Shown here one piece after another: positions 24,814-33,670 of a stretch of 64,000 nucleotides of DNA; position 1 is the first letter of the stretch, and every line of letters starts with the position of its first letter. Below the pieces are notes generated by a model. It ran no database searches. It was not told where the DNA came from and saw nothing but the letters and a program-made list of their open reading frames with translations. The position numbers and the translations under genes are program-made. Origin of the DNA: Ascidiimonas meishanensis (GTDB taxonomy: Bacteria; Bacteroidota; Bacteroidia; Flavobacteriales; Flavobacteriaceae); NCBI RefSeq assembly GCF_037782385.1, contig NZ_JBBEXD010000008.1, positions 1 through 64,000 of the forward strand. The letters run 5' to 3'.

Positions 24814-25638
24814 ATGTCAGTTAGAAAATTAAAACCGATAACCCCAGCACAGCGTTTTAGAGTAGTAAACGGATTTGACGCGATTACTACTGATAAGCCG
24901 GAGAAAAGTTTACTTACTCCGTTAAAAAGGTCTGGTGGTAGAAACAGTCAAGGAAAAATGACCATGCGTTACATAGGCGGGGGTCACAAGAGAAAGTATC
25001 GTATCATTGATTTTAAAAGATCAAAGACAGGCGTGGATGCTTCTGTTGAATCTATACAATATGATCCAAACAGAACAGCTTTTATTGCGCTTATAAAGTA
25101 TACGGATGGAGAGAAGAATTACATCATCGCTCAAAATGGCCTGCAAGTAGGTCAGAAGGTGGTTTCTGGTGTGGATGCTGCTCCTGAAATAGGTAATGCA
25201 ATACCGCTTAGTCATATCCCTTTGGGTACTATTATATCTTGTATTGAGTTAAGGCCAGGTCAAGGTGCCGTTATGGCAAGATCAGCTGGTGCTTTTGCCC
25301 AATTAATGGCAAGAGATAAGAAGTATGCTACTATCAAATTGCCATCTGGTGAAACAAGAATGATCTTGTCAGATTGTTTGGCTACAATAGGGGCGGTCTC
25401 TAATTCAGATCATCAATTAATTGTGTCTGGTAAGGCGGGTAGAAGTAGGTGGTTAGGTAGAAGACCTAGAACTAGACCTGTAGCTATGAACCCAGTAGAT
25501 CATCCAATGGGTGGTGGTGAAGGAAGAGCTTCCGGAGGTCATCCTAGATCTAGAAATGGAGTTCCTGCAAAAGGTTTTAGAACAAGATCGAAGACCAAGT
25601 CGAGTAATAAGTATATTGTAGAACGTAGAAAGAAATAA
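24814..25638 (+). CDS. rplB: 50S ribosomal protein L2 (uL2)
   Basis: 274 residues. Primary 23S rRNA binder needed for subunit joining. Conserved KSLLTPLKRSGGRNSQGKMT, GGGHKRKYRIIDFKR, and the C-terminal loop MNPVDHPMGGGEGRASGG containing the essential His. Tightly packed between rplW and rpsS. Confidence 0.98.
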   Translation: MSVRKLKPITPAQRFRVVNGFDAITTDKPEKSLLTPLKRSGGRNSQGKMTMRYIGGGHKRKYRIIDFKRSKTGVDASVESIQYDPNRTAFIALIKYTDGEKNYIIAQNGLQVGQKVVSGVDAAPEIGNAIPLSHIPLGTIISCIELRPGQGAVMARSAGAFAQLMARDKKYATIKLPSGETRMILSDCLATIGAVSNSDHQLIVSGKAGRSRWLGRRPRTRPVAMNPVDHPMGGGEGRASGGHPRSRNGVPAKGFRTRSKTKSSNKYIVERRKK

Positions 25639-25650
25639 AAGAATTTAGAA

Positions 25651-25929
25651 ATGGCACGTTCACTTAAAAAAGGACCTTACGTTCACTATAGTTTAGAAAA
25701 AAAGATTCAACAGAATGTAGAGTCTGGTAAGAAGACAGTAATTAAGACCTGGTCTAGGGCATCTATGATTACCCCAGATTTTGTCGGGCAAACAATTGCT
25801 GTACATAATGGTCGCCAATTTGTTCCAGTATATGTTACTGAGAATATGGTGGGACATAAGTTAGGAGAATTTTCACCCACGCGTTCATTTAGAGGGCATG
25901 CAGGTGCGAAAAATAAAGGAAAAAAATAA
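25651..25929 (+). CDS. rpsS: 30S ribosomal protein S19 (uS19)
   Basis: 92 residues. 30S head protein contacting the A-site finger. Conserved MARSLKKGPYVHYSLEKK, VIKTWSRASMITPDFVG and LGEFSPTRSFRGHAG. 12 bases after rplB, 9 before rplV. Confidence 0.98.
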   Translation: MARSLKKGPYVHYSLEKKIQQNVESGKKTVIKTWSRASMITPDFVGQTIAVHNGRQFVPVYVTENMVGHKLGEFSPTRSFRGHAGAKNKGKK

Positions 25930-25938
25930 CAGGTAGCT

Positions 25939-26346
25939 ATGGGAGTTCGAAAAAAAGAAAGAGCAGCGCAAATTAAAGAGGCAAAGAAAAGTCTTGCTTT
26001 TGCAAAGTTAAATAACTGCCCTACCTCACCTAGAAAAATGCGTCTAGTGGCGGATTTAGTTCGTGGTGAAAAGGTAGAAAAAGCACTTGCTATACTAAAG
26101 TTTAATTCTAAAGAAGCATCTCGACGCATTGAAAAGCTGTTGCTTTCCGCAATTGCTAATTGGCAAGCGAAGAATGAAGATGCTAATGTAGAAGAGGCTA
26201 ATCTTTTTATTAAAGAGATTAAGGTAGATGGAGGCTCTATGCTGAAACGTCTGCGTCCAGCACCTCAAGGTAGAGCACATAGAATTAGAAAGCGTTCCAA
26301 TCATGTTACATTGATTTTAGGAGCTAGTAATAATACACAAAGTTAG
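25939..26346 (+). CDS. rplV: 50S ribosomal protein L22 (uL22)
   Basis: 135 residues. Lines the exit tunnel with a beta hairpin. Conserved LNNCPTSPRKMRLVADLVRG and RLRPAPQGRAHRIRKRSNHVT. Slightly extended at the N-terminus (a Lys-rich tail) compared with the E. coli protein of 110 residues, normal in this phylum. Confidence 0.97.
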   Translation: MGVRKKERAAQIKEAKKSLAFAKLNNCPTSPRKMRLVADLVRGEKVEKALAILKFNSKEASRRIEKLLLSAIANWQAKNEDANVEEANLFIKEIKVDGGSMLKRLRPAPQGRAHRIRKRSNHVTLILGASNNTQS

Positions 26347-26354
26347 GAGAGAAC

Positions 26355-27074
26355 ATGGGACAAAAAACAAATCCAATCGGAAATCGCTTAGGTATCATTA
26401 GAGGATGGGAGTCCAATTGGTACGGAGGTAACGATTACGGCGATAAGCTTGCCGAAGACGATAAGATAAGAAAATATGTTCACGCGCGTCTCTCTAAAGC
26501 GAGTGTTTCAAGGGTAATTATAGAGCGAACCCTTAAGCTTGTAACCGTTACTATCACCACTGCAAGACCCGGTATTATTATTGGTAAAGGCGGTCAGGAG
26601 GTAGACAGGCTAAAGGAAGAGTTAAAGAAGATTACCGATAAGGAGGTTCAAATCAATATTTTTGAAATCAAACGACCAGAATTAGATGCAAATCTTGTTG
26701 CTGCAAGTATTGCGCGCCAGATAGAAAGTAGAATTTCATATCGCCGGGCAATAAAAATGGCTATTTCAGCTGCAATGAGGATGAATTGTGAGGGTATTAA
26801 AGTGATGATATCCGGGCGTTTGAATGGTGCTGAAATGGCACGTTCCGAGTCTTACAAAGACGGTAGAATTCCATTATCAACTTTTAGAGCTGATATTGAT
26901 TACGCACTAGTGGAAGCGCATACTACTTATGGAAGATTAGGGATAAAAGTATGGATTATGAAAGGCGAAGTTTATGGAAAAAGAGAATTATCACCCTTAG
27001 TTGGAATGTCCAAAAAACAAGGTGGTAAAGGTGCTGGATCCGGTCCAAAAAAAGGAGCTCGTCGTAGAAAGTAA
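26355..27074 (+). CDS. rpsC: 30S ribosomal protein S3 (uS3)
   Basis: 239 residues. mRNA-entry protein with KH domain (RPGIIIGKGGQEVDRL) and the C-terminal segment with GVKVMISGRLNGAEMARSE-type motif. Basic tail rich in Gly and Lys at the end. 8 bases after rplV. Confidence 0.98.
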   Translation: MGQKTNPIGNRLGIIRGWESNWYGGNDYGDKLAEDDKIRKYVHARLSKASVSRVIIERTLKLVTVTITTARPGIIIGKGGQEVDRLKEELKKITDKEVQINIFEIKRPELDANLVAASIARQIESRISYRRAIKMAISAAMRMNCEGIKVMISGRLNGAEMARSESYKDGRIPLSTFRADIDYALVEAHTTYGRLGIKVWIMKGEVYGKRELSPLVGMSKKQGGKGAGSGPKKGARRRK

Positions 27075-27093
27075 TTTTTTAAAGTAAAGAAAA

Positions 27094-27513
27094 ATGTTAC
27101 AGCCAAAAAGAACCAAATATCGAAAAATGCAGAAAGGCCGTATGAAAGGGAATTCTCAGAGAGGATTTCAACTTTCAAATGGTATGTTTGGCATAAAATC
27201 GTTGGATTCATCATTTATAACATCACGTCAAATAGAAGCTGCTCGTGTTGCCGCTACTCGTTTTATGAAAAGAGAAGGTCAGTTATGGATTAAAATTTTT
27301 CCAGACAAGCCAATTACAAAAAAGCCTCTTGAAGTACGAATGGGTAAAGGTAAGGGAGCGCCAGAATATTGGGCCGCCGTTGTTAAACCAGGAAGAATAA
27401 TGTTTGAAGTGGGTGGTGTTCCTATGGATGTCGCCAAAGAAGCATTACGCCTTGCGGCGCAAAAACTTCCTGTAAAAACCAAGTTTGTTATTGCACGTGA
27501 TTACGTTGCCTAA
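27094..27513 (+). CDS. rplP: 50S ribosomal protein L16 (uL16)
   Basis: 139 residues. Lies near the A-site tRNA in the 50S central protuberance region. Conserved MLQPKRTKYRKMQKGRMKG, KPLEVRMGKGKGAPEYWAA and FEVGGVPMDVAKEALRLAA. Twenty bases after rpsC. Confidence 0.98.
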   Translation: MLQPKRTKYRKMQKGRMKGNSQRGFQLSNGMFGIKSLDSSFITSRQIEAARVAATRFMKREGQLWIKIFPDKPITKKPLEVRMGKGKGAPEYWAAVVKPGRIMFEVGGVPMDVAKEALRLAAQKLPVKTKFVIARDYVA

Positions 27514-27525
27514 TAGTATTAGTTT

Positions 27526-27717
27526 ATGAGACAGTCAGAAGTAAGAGAACTATCAATAACTGAGTTGCAGGAAAAGCTTGGTGAATCCAAAAAGAGTTAT
27601 GCAGATTTAAAAATGGCTCATGCCATAACTCCTCTTGAGAATCCACTTCAATTGCGCAAAGCAAGAAGAACGGTAGCAAGATTGGCAACAGAGCTCACTA
27701 AAAGAGAATTACAATAA
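27526..27717 (+). CDS. rpmC: 50S ribosomal protein L29 (uL29)
   Basis: 63 residues. Two-helix protein at the tunnel exit. Conserved MRQSEVRELSITELQEKL start and NPLQLRKARRTVARLATEL. Between rplP and rpsQ. Confidence 0.96.
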   Translation: MRQSEVRELSITELQEKLGESKKSYADLKMAHAITPLENPLQLRKARRTVARLATELTKRELQ

Positions 27718-27734
27718 TTCGATTCTGCTTAAAG

Positions 27735-27992
27735 ATGGAAAAAAGAAATTTAAGAAAAGAGAGAATAGGGGTAGTTACTAGTAACCGAATGGAGAAATCA
27801 ATAGTGGTTTCAGAGGTGAAAAGAGTAAAACATCCTATGTACGGTAAGTTTGTGTTGAAAACAAAGAAATATGTTGCACACGACGAAAAGAACGACTGCA
27901 ATATTGGTGATACTGTAAAGATCATGGAAACAAGACCTTTGAGTAAAAGCAAATGTTGGAGATTGGTTGAAATCATTGAAAGAGCTAAGTAA
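27735..27992 (+). CDS. rpsQ: 30S ribosomal protein S17 (uS17)
   Basis: 85 residues. Primary 16S 5'-domain binder, OB fold. Conserved RKERIGVVTSNRMEKSIVV, HPMYGKFV and CNIGDTVKIMETRPLSKSK. Two bases separate it from rplN. Confidence 0.97.
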   Translation: MEKRNLRKERIGVVTSNRMEKSIVVSEVKRVKHPMYGKFVLKTKKYVAHDEKNDCNIGDTVKIMETRPLSKSKCWRLVEIIERAK

Positions 27993-27994
27993 TT

Positions 27995-28363
27995 ATGGTA
28001 CAACAAGAATCTAGATTAAGAGTAGCAGACAATACCGGAGCAAAAGAAGTTTTGACAATCCGTGTATTAGGAGGTACAAAAAGAAGATATGCTTCTGTAG
28101 GTGATAAAATTGTTGTCACAGTAAAAGATGCCACTCCTAATGGTAGTGTTAAAAAGGGGCAGGTTTCTACAGCTGTAGTTGTTCGTACCAGAAAAGAGGT
28201 GAGAAGACCAGATGGTTCTTATATTCGCTTTGACGATAATGCTTGTGTTCTTTTGAATCCAACCGGAGAAATGAGAGGTACTCGTGTTTTCGGTCCGGTG
28301 GCGAGAGAACTTCGTGATAAGCAATTTATGAAGATCGTATCATTAGCACCAGAGGTGCTTTAA
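27995..28363 (+). CDS. rplN: 50S ribosomal protein L14 (uL14)
   Basis: 122 residues, the standard length. Subunit-interface protein. Conserved MVQQESRLRVADNTGAKE, RPDGSYIRFDDNACVLLN and GTRVFGPVARELRD. Confidence 0.98.
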   Translation: MVQQESRLRVADNTGAKEVLTIRVLGGTKRRYASVGDKIVVTVKDATPNGSVKKGQVSTAVVVRTRKEVRRPDGSYIRFDDNACVLLNPTGEMRGTRVFGPVARELRDKQFMKIVSLAPEVL

Positions 28364-28375
28364 TACAAGTTAAAG

Positions 28376-28690
28376 ATGATAAAGCTAAAGATAAAATCAG
28401 GAGATACTGTTAAAGTTATTGCTGGAGACCATAAAGGTACTGAAGGTAAGGTTTTAAAGGTAGATCGTGAAAAAAATAAGGCAATTGTGGAGGGAGTAAA
28501 CATGGTTTCAAAACACATGAAGCCTAGTGCTCAAAATCCTCAAGGAGGTATTGTTAAAAAAGAGGCTCCTCTTCATATTTCAAATCTTTCTTTAATAGAT
28601 CCTAAATCAGGTGAAACTACAAGAGTAGGTATAGAAGAAAGAGATGGTAAAAAAGTAAGAATCTCTAAAAAATCAAATGAAGTAATTTAG
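28376..28690 (+). CDS. rplX: 50S ribosomal protein L24 (uL24)
   Basis: 104 residues. Assembly initiator near the tunnel exit with a KOW motif (KSGDTVKVIAGDHKGTEGKV) near the N-terminus and GGIVKKEAPLHISNLSLIDP. Two bases before rplE. Confidence 0.97.
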   Translation: MIKLKIKSGDTVKVIAGDHKGTEGKVLKVDREKNKAIVEGVNMVSKHMKPSAQNPQGGIVKKEAPLHISNLSLIDPKSGETTRVGIEERDGKKVRISKKSNEVI

Positions 28691-28692
28691 TT

Positions 28693-29244
28693 ATGGCTTA
28701 CATTCCAAGATTAAAGCAAGAATATAGCGATAGAGTATCATCGGCTCTTACGGAAGAGTTTGGTTATACAAACGTTATGCAAGTACCTAAGTTAGAAAAA
28801 ATAGTAATTAGCCGTGGGGTTGGTGCCGCCGTAGCCGATAAGAAACTTATTGATTACGCAGTAGATGAACTTACTAAGATTTCTGGTCAGAAGGCTGTTT
28901 CTACTATATCTAAAAAAGATGTAGCATCTTTTAAGCTTCGTAAGGGTATGCCAATTGGTGCTAAAGTAACGTTACGTGGAGAGCGTATGTACGAGTTTTT
29001 AGATAGACTTATTACTTCAGCATTGCCTAGGGTTAGAGATTTTAATGGGATTAGAGCTACTGGTTTTGATGGTAGAGGTAATTACAATCTAGGTGTAACA
29101 GAGCAGATAATTTTTCCTGAAATTGATATTGATAAAGTAAATAAAATTTCAGGTATGGATATTAGTTTTGTAACTTCTGCAAAGACAGATAAGGAAGCAA
29201 AATCACTATTAAGCGAATTAGGATTACCCTTTAAAAAGAATTAA
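28693..29244 (+). CDS. rplE: 50S ribosomal protein L5 (uL5)
   Basis: 183 residues. 5S rRNA-binding protein of the central protuberance. Conserved NVMQVPKLEKIVISRGVG, KLRKGMPIGAKVTLRGERM and GRGNYNLGVTEQIIFPEID. Three bases before rpsN. Confidence 0.98.
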   Translation: MAYIPRLKQEYSDRVSSALTEEFGYTNVMQVPKLEKIVISRGVGAAVADKKLIDYAVDELTKISGQKAVSTISKKDVASFKLRKGMPIGAKVTLRGERMYEFLDRLITSALPRVRDFNGIRATGFDGRGNYNLGVTEQIIFPEIDIDKVNKISGMDISFVTSAKTDKEAKSLLSELGLPFKKN

Positions 29245-29247
29245 AGT

Positions 29248-29517
29248 ATGGCTAAAGAATCAATGAAAGCCCGTGAGGTAAAAAGACAAAAGCTGGTAGA
29301 TAAGTATGCTGAAAAACGTAAGGCCTTGAAAGAAGCTGGAGATTATGAGGCTTTACAAAAGCTGCCTAAAAATGCTTCTCCTGTGAGATTGCACAATAGA
29401 TGTAAGCTTACGGGTAGACCTAAAGGATATATGCGTACGTTTGGTATTTCTAGGGTAACTTTTCGGGAAATGGCCAATCAAGGCCTTATTCCGGGAGTTA
29501 AAAAAGCAAGTTGGTAA
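29248..29517 (+). CDS. rpsN: 30S ribosomal protein S14 (uS14), long zinc-free form
   Basis: 89 residues. The long form: it has RCKLTGRPKGYMRTFGISRV and ends VKKASW but lacks the two CxxC pairs that bind zinc in the 61-residue form. 22 bases before rpsH. Confidence 0.97.
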   Translation: MAKESMKAREVKRQKLVDKYAEKRKALKEAGDYEALQKLPKNASPVRLHNRCKLTGRPKGYMRTFGISRVTFREMANQGLIPGVKKASW

Positions 29518-29539
29518 TAGAATTAAAGGATATATTAAG

Positions 29540-29938
29540 ATGTATACAGATCCTATAGCAGATTATTTAACAAGAATAAGAAACGCTAACAGTGCAGGGC
29601 ACAGAGTGGTAGAGATACCTGCTTCTAAGCTTAAAAAAGAAATTACTAAGATCTTATTCGATCAAGGTTACATTCTTAGTTATAAGTTTGAAGATAATGT
29701 AGTGCAAGGTGTTATAAAGATAGCACTTAAGTATGATAAATTCACCAAAGAACCTGTTATCAGAAAGATACAGCGGATCAGTAAGCCTGGTCTAAGAAAG
29801 TATTCGGGTGCTGACAGTCTTCCTCGAATTCTCAATGGTTTGGGTATTGCAATTGTTTCAACTTCTCATGGAGTAATGACAAGTAAGCAAGCGCAACATG
29901 AGAATGTGGGTGGTGAAGTTTTATGTTACGTTTACTAA
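29540..29938 (+). CDS. rpsH: 30S ribosomal protein S8 (uS8)
   Basis: 132 residues. Binds the 16S central domain and, in E. coli, represses the spc operon. Conserved DPIADYLTRIRNANSAGH, SKPGLRKYSGADSLPRILNG and the C-terminal STSHGVMTSKQA with VGGEVLCYVY. Confidence 0.98.
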   Translation: MYTDPIADYLTRIRNANSAGHRVVEIPASKLKKEITKILFDQGYILSYKFEDNVVQGVIKIALKYDKFTKEPVIRKIQRISKPGLRKYSGADSLPRILNGLGIAIVSTSHGVMTSKQAQHENVGGEVLCYVY

Positions 29939-29956
29939 ATATTAAAGACAAAAGAA

Positions 29957-30499
29957 ATGTCAAGAATAGGTAAAAGTCCAATAAGTGTTCGAGAAGGCGT
30001 TGCAGTAACCATTAAAGATGGGGTTGTACACGTGAAAGGAAAGCTTGGTGAATTATCTCAGGAAATAAAGGAAATTGTCGTGAAACAAGAAGACGGCGAA
30101 ATCACTTTAGAAACAACCAACAGTTCAAAGGGACAAAAGGCTAAACATGGCTTATATCGTTCATTAATTAACAATATGATCATTGGAGTTTCTGAAGGAT
30201 TTACTGAGCAATTAGAATTAGTAGGTGTGGGTTACCGTGCAAGTAGTCAGGGTCAGAAATTAGATTTGGCACTTGGTTTTTCACACAATATTGTATTTGA
30301 ATTGGCACCAGAGGTAAAAGTGGAAACTATATCTGAAAAAGGTAAAAATCCAATAATTAAGTTAAGTTCATACGACAAACAACTGATAGGACATGTAGCG
30401 GCAAAAATTCGTTCATTCCGTAAGCCAGAGCCTTATAAAGGAAAAGGGATCAAATTTGTAGGTGAACAGCTTAGAAGAAAAGCAGGTAAATCAGCTTAA
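29957..30499 (+). CDS. rplF: 50S ribosomal protein L6 (uL6)
   Basis: 180 residues. Two related domains near the factor-binding site. Conserved MSRIGKSPISVREGV, LVGVGYRASSQGQKLDLALGFSH-type segment and RKPEPYKGKGIKFVGEQLRRK. 11 bases before rplR. Confidence 0.98.
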   Translation: MSRIGKSPISVREGVAVTIKDGVVHVKGKLGELSQEIKEIVVKQEDGEITLETTNSSKGQKAKHGLYRSLINNMIIGVSEGFTEQLELVGVGYRASSQGQKLDLALGFSHNIVFELAPEVKVETISEKGKNPIIKLSSYDKQLIGHVAAKIRSFRKPEPYKGKGIKFVGEQLRRKAGKSA

Positions 30500-30510
30500 T
30501 AATTAGCAAA

Positions 30511-30867
30511 ATGGGATTATCAAAGACTGAAAGAAGACAGCGTATTAAAAGCAGAATAAGAAAGGTGATAAACGGAACTTCCGAAAAACCTAGATTAGCT
30601 GTTTTTAGAAGTAATAACGAGATATACGCTCAAATAGTAGATGATACAACTGGTAAAACACTAGTAGCATCGTCGTCCAGAGACAAAGATATTAGTGGTA
30701 AAAAAGGCACAAAAACAGAATTAGCTGCTTTGGTTGGTAAATCTGTTGCTGCGAAAGCACTAAAATCAGGAATAGAAAATATTTCTTTTGATCGTGGAGG
30801 TTATTTATATCACGGGAGAGTTAAATCATTAGCAGAAGGCGCTAGAGAAGGCGGACTTAAATTCTAA
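30511..30867 (+). CDS. rplR: 50S ribosomal protein L18 (uL18)
   Basis: 118 residues. 5S rRNA-binding protein. Conserved RIKSRIRKVINGTSEKPRLAV, FRSNNEIYAQIVDD and FDRGGYLYHGRVKSLAEGAR. Seven bases before rpsE. Confidence 0.98.
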   Translation: MGLSKTERRQRIKSRIRKVINGTSEKPRLAVFRSNNEIYAQIVDDTTGKTLVASSSRDKDISGKKGTKTELAALVGKSVAAKALKSGIENISFDRGGYLYHGRVKSLAEGAREGGLKF

Positions 30868-30874
30868 TTAAGAT

Positions 30875-31399
30875 ATGTATCAAAATTATAAAAACGTAGA
30901 GCTTGTAAAGCCTAGTGGACTGGAATTGAAAGACCGTTTGGTAGGAGTGCAAAGAGTTACTAAAGTAACCAAGGGTGGTAGAGCTTTTGGATTCTCTGCT
31001 ATTGTTGTGGTAGGCGACGAGAATGGAGTCGTAGGTCATGGTTTGGGAAAATCTAAAGAAGTAGCAGATGCTATTTCCAAAGCAGTAGAAGACGCAAAGA
31101 AAAATTTAGTAAGAATACCTCTTGTTAAAGGTACAGTGCCTCATGATCAAAAAGGTAAATACGGAGGAGCAAGGGTTTATATTCAACCAGCTTCACAGGG
31201 TACAGGAGTTATTGCAGGTGGTGCGGTTAGAGCAGTATTAGAAGCAGTTGGTGTACACGATGTACTTTCTAAATCTCAAGGTTCTTCCAACCCACATAAT
31301 GTTGTAAAAGCTACTTTTGATGCATTGTTGCGTCTTAGAGATGCAAGAACAATTGCAGCGCAAAGAGGAATATCTTTGGAAAAAGTTTTTAAAGGGTAA
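30875..31399 (+). CDS. rpsE: 30S ribosomal protein S5 (uS5)
   Basis: 174 residues. Accuracy and mRNA-helicase site protein. Conserved VTKVTKGGRAFGFSAIVVVG, GKSKEVADAISKAVEDAKKN and AGGAVRAVLEAVGVHDVLSK. Followed by the short rpmD. Confidence 0.98.
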   Translation: MYQNYKNVELVKPSGLELKDRLVGVQRVTKVTKGGRAFGFSAIVVVGDENGVVGHGLGKSKEVADAISKAVEDAKKNLVRIPLVKGTVPHDQKGKYGGARVYIQPASQGTGVIAGGAVRAVLEAVGVHDVLSKSQGSSNPHNVVKATFDALLRLRDARTIAAQRGISLEKVFKG

Positions 31400-31429
31400 G
31401 TGTACAATTACTGTTGATAAATTAGTATA

Positions 31430-31609
31430 ATGGGAAAGATAAAAATTACGCAAGTAAAAAGTAATATCAAACGTCCCGAGGACCAAAAAAGAACCCTCGA
31501 AGCGTTAGGACTTAGAAAAATAGGTCACAGCGTAGAGCATGAAGCTACTGCGCCAATTATTGGTATGGTAAATAAAATAAAACACTTAGTTTCTGTTGAA
31601 GAAGCTTAA
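31430..31609 (+). CDS. rpmD: 50S ribosomal protein L30 (uL30)
   Basis: 59 residues from ATG 31430 to TAA 31609. Starts MGKIKITQVKSNIKRPEDQK, then TLEALGLRKIGHSVEHEAT and GMVNKIKHLVSVEEA, which matches bacterial L30 over its full length. It occupies the standard place between rpsE and rplO, with 30 and 18-base gaps. Confidence 0.97.
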   Translation: MGKIKITQVKSNIKRPEDQKRTLEALGLRKIGHSVEHEATAPIIGMVNKIKHLVSVEEA

Positions 31610-31627
31610 GAAAAGAAATTTTTGGTC

Positions 31628-32080
31628 ATGAATTTAAGTAATTTAAAACCTGCAGAAGGTTCAGTACATAAAGATGGTAAGAGAGTTGGTAGAGGTCAAG
31701 GTTCTGGAAAAGGTGGAACTGCAACCCGAGGCCACAAAGGTGCAAAATCTCGTTCAGGTTATTCTAAGAAAATAGGTTTTGAAGGTGGACAGATGCCACT
31801 TCAAAGACGAGTTCCTAAGTTTGGTTTTAAAAACATTAACCGTAAGGAATATCAAGGGGTTAATTTGAATAAACTTCAAGAACTGGTTGATAAGGGTGTT
31901 GTTAAAGATGTTTTGGATTTGCAAATTCTGATAGATCATGGTCTTGTTGGTAAAAATGACCTTGTTAAAATTTTAGGTGGAGGAGAGCTAAAGGCAAAGC
32001 TTAAAGTATCAGTTCATAAATTTACTGCCAGTGCTAAAGCGGCTATCGAAGCAGCAGGTGGTGAAGCAGTAACTTTATAA
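31628..32080 (+). CDS. rplO: 50S ribosomal protein L15 (uL15)
   Basis: 150 residues. Late assembly protein with the Gly/Lys-rich N-terminal part GRGQGSGKGGTATRGHKGAKS and EGGQMPLQRRVPKFGF. The ATG at 31628 is used, since the family begins MNLSNLKPAEGS; an in-frame TTG two codons upstream is not needed. Nine bases before secY. Confidence 0.98.
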   Translation: MNLSNLKPAEGSVHKDGKRVGRGQGSGKGGTATRGHKGAKSRSGYSKKIGFEGGQMPLQRRVPKFGFKNINRKEYQGVNLNKLQELVDKGVVKDVLDLQILIDHGLVGKNDLVKILGGGELKAKLKVSVHKFTASAKAAIEAAGGEAVTL

Positions 32081-32089
32081 GTAAATAGA

Positions 32090-33436
32090 ATGAAGAACTT
32101 TATTGAAACACTCTCCAATATTTGGAAAATAGAAGAACTTAAGGGGCGAATTTTAGTTACTTTAGGTCTTTTACTTGTGTATCGTTTTGGTGCGCATGTT
32201 GTACTTCCCGGTATTGATTCATTAGCGCTCTCTGAGCTTACAAGTAAAACAGATGGTGGTGGTCTTTTAGGTATATTAAATGCTTTTACAGGTGGTGCTT
32301 TTGCGAATGCTTCAGTTTTTGCTTTGGGTATTATGCCTTATATATCGGCCTCTATTGTCGTGCAGCTTATGGGAATTGCAATACCATATCTTCAAAAGTT
32401 ACAAAAGGAAGGAGAAAGTGGAAGAAAAACAATTAACCAGATCACTAGATGGTTGACAATAGCAATTTGTTTGGTTCAAGCTCCGGCTTATCTTTACGGA
32501 TTAGAGGCATTGGGTGTTCCACCAGATGCTTTTGTTTACGGAAGAGAACTTAATTTTATTGTACCTGCAGTTTTAATTCTTGTAACTGGAACTATTTTTG
32601 CAATGTGGTTAGGCGAAAAGATAACAGATAAGGGTATTGGTAATGGTATTTCTCTACTAATCATGGTAGGTATAATAGCAACATTGCCCGTGTCTTTTGC
32701 TCAAGAATTTGTTTCAAGGGTATCAGAAAACAATGGAGGACTAATGCTCATTCTCATAGAAGTTATTATTTGGTTTGTTGTTATTTTGGCTTGCGTTATG
32801 TTAGTGATGGCTACTAGACAGATTCCAGTACAATATGCTAGAAGAACTGCTTCTGGTGGTTATGAAAAGAATATTTTTGGTTCTAGACAATACATTCCTT
32901 TGAAATTGAATGCATCAGGTGTAATGCCTATCATATTTGCGCAAGCAATTATGTTTGTTCCAAGTGCACTTGCAAGTCTATCAGAGTCGGAAACAGCGCA
33001 GTCTATTCAAGCTGCTTTTGGAGATATCTTTGGATTGTGGTATAACATCGTTTTTGCTTTGTTGATTATCATATTCACATATTTTTATACAGCTATTACG
33101 GTTCCAACAAATAAAATGGCAGATGATTTAAAAAGAAGTGGTGGTTTTATACCAGGTATTAGACCAGGTAAAGAAACTTCAGATTATTTAGATAAAATAA
33201 TGTCTCTGATAACATTTCCCGGTTCTTTGTTTTTAGCTTTAATCGCTGTATTACCAGCCGTGGTTGTTAAAATTGTGGGAATACAACAAGGATGGGCCTT
33301 ATTTTATGGAGGTACCTCATTGCTTATTATGGTTGGAGTTGCAATAGATACCGTTCAACAAGTAAATTCATATCTGTTGAATAGACATTATGATGGTTTA
33401 ATGAAAACAGGTAAAAATAGAAAAGTAGTTGCATAA
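32090..33436 (+). CDS. secY: Preprotein translocase subunit SecY
   Basis: 448 residues with ten membrane segments. Forms the SecYEG channel in the inner membrane. Plug and first segments around VYRFGAHVVLPGID; the ribosome/SecA-binding loops show RQIPVQYARRTASGG and FIPGIRPGKETSDYLDKIM. It ends the spc-like block before infA, which starts 3 bases downstream. Confidence 0.98.
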   Translation: MKNFIETLSNIWKIEELKGRILVTLGLLLVYRFGAHVVLPGIDSLALSELTSKTDGGGLLGILNAFTGGAFANASVFALGIMPYISASIVVQLMGIAIPYLQKLQKEGESGRKTINQITRWLTIAICLVQAPAYLYGLEALGVPPDAFVYGRELNFIVPAVLILVTGTIFAMWLGEKITDKGIGNGISLLIMVGIIATLPVSFAQEFVSRVSENNGGLMLILIEVIIWFVVILACVMLVMATRQIPVQYARRTASGGYEKNIFGSRQYIPLKLNASGVMPIIFAQAIMFVPSALASLSESETAQSIQAAFGDIFGLWYNIVFALLIIIFTYFYTAITVPTNKMADDLKRSGGFIPGIRPGKETSDYLDKIMSLITFPGSLFLALIAVLPAVVVKIVGIQQGWALFYGGTSLLIMVGVAIDTVQQVNSYLLNRHYDGLMKTGKNRKVVA

Positions 33437-33439
33437 TTT

Positions 33440-33655
33440 ATGGCAAAACAAGCAGCAATAGAACAAGACGGAACAATTATAGAAGCATTATCAAATGCTA
33501 TGTTTCGTGTAGAATTAGAAAATGGACATGTAGTGACAGCTCATATATCAGGAAAAATGAGAATGCACTATATTAAATTGTTACCGGGCGACAAGGTCAA
33601 ACTTGAAATGAGTCCATACGATTTATCAAAAGCTAGAATTACATATAGATATTAA
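33440..33655 (+). CDS. infA: Translation initiation factor IF-1
   Basis: 71 residues, OB fold. Blocks the A site during initiation. Conserved EALSNAMFRVELENGHVV, HISGKMRMHYIKLLPGDKV and YDLSKARITYRY. Three bases after secY; the secY-infA-rpmJ-rpsM order is standard. Confidence 0.98.
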   Translation: MAKQAAIEQDGTIIEALSNAMFRVELENGHVVTAHISGKMRMHYIKLLPGDKVKLEMSPYDLSKARITYRY

Positions 33656-33670
33656 AGTATAATAAATCAG

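Noticed and set aside
25707..26129. A 140-codon minus-strand frame across rpsS and rplV
   Set aside because: Opposite to two conserved ribosomal genes; a codon-bias shadow without domain features.
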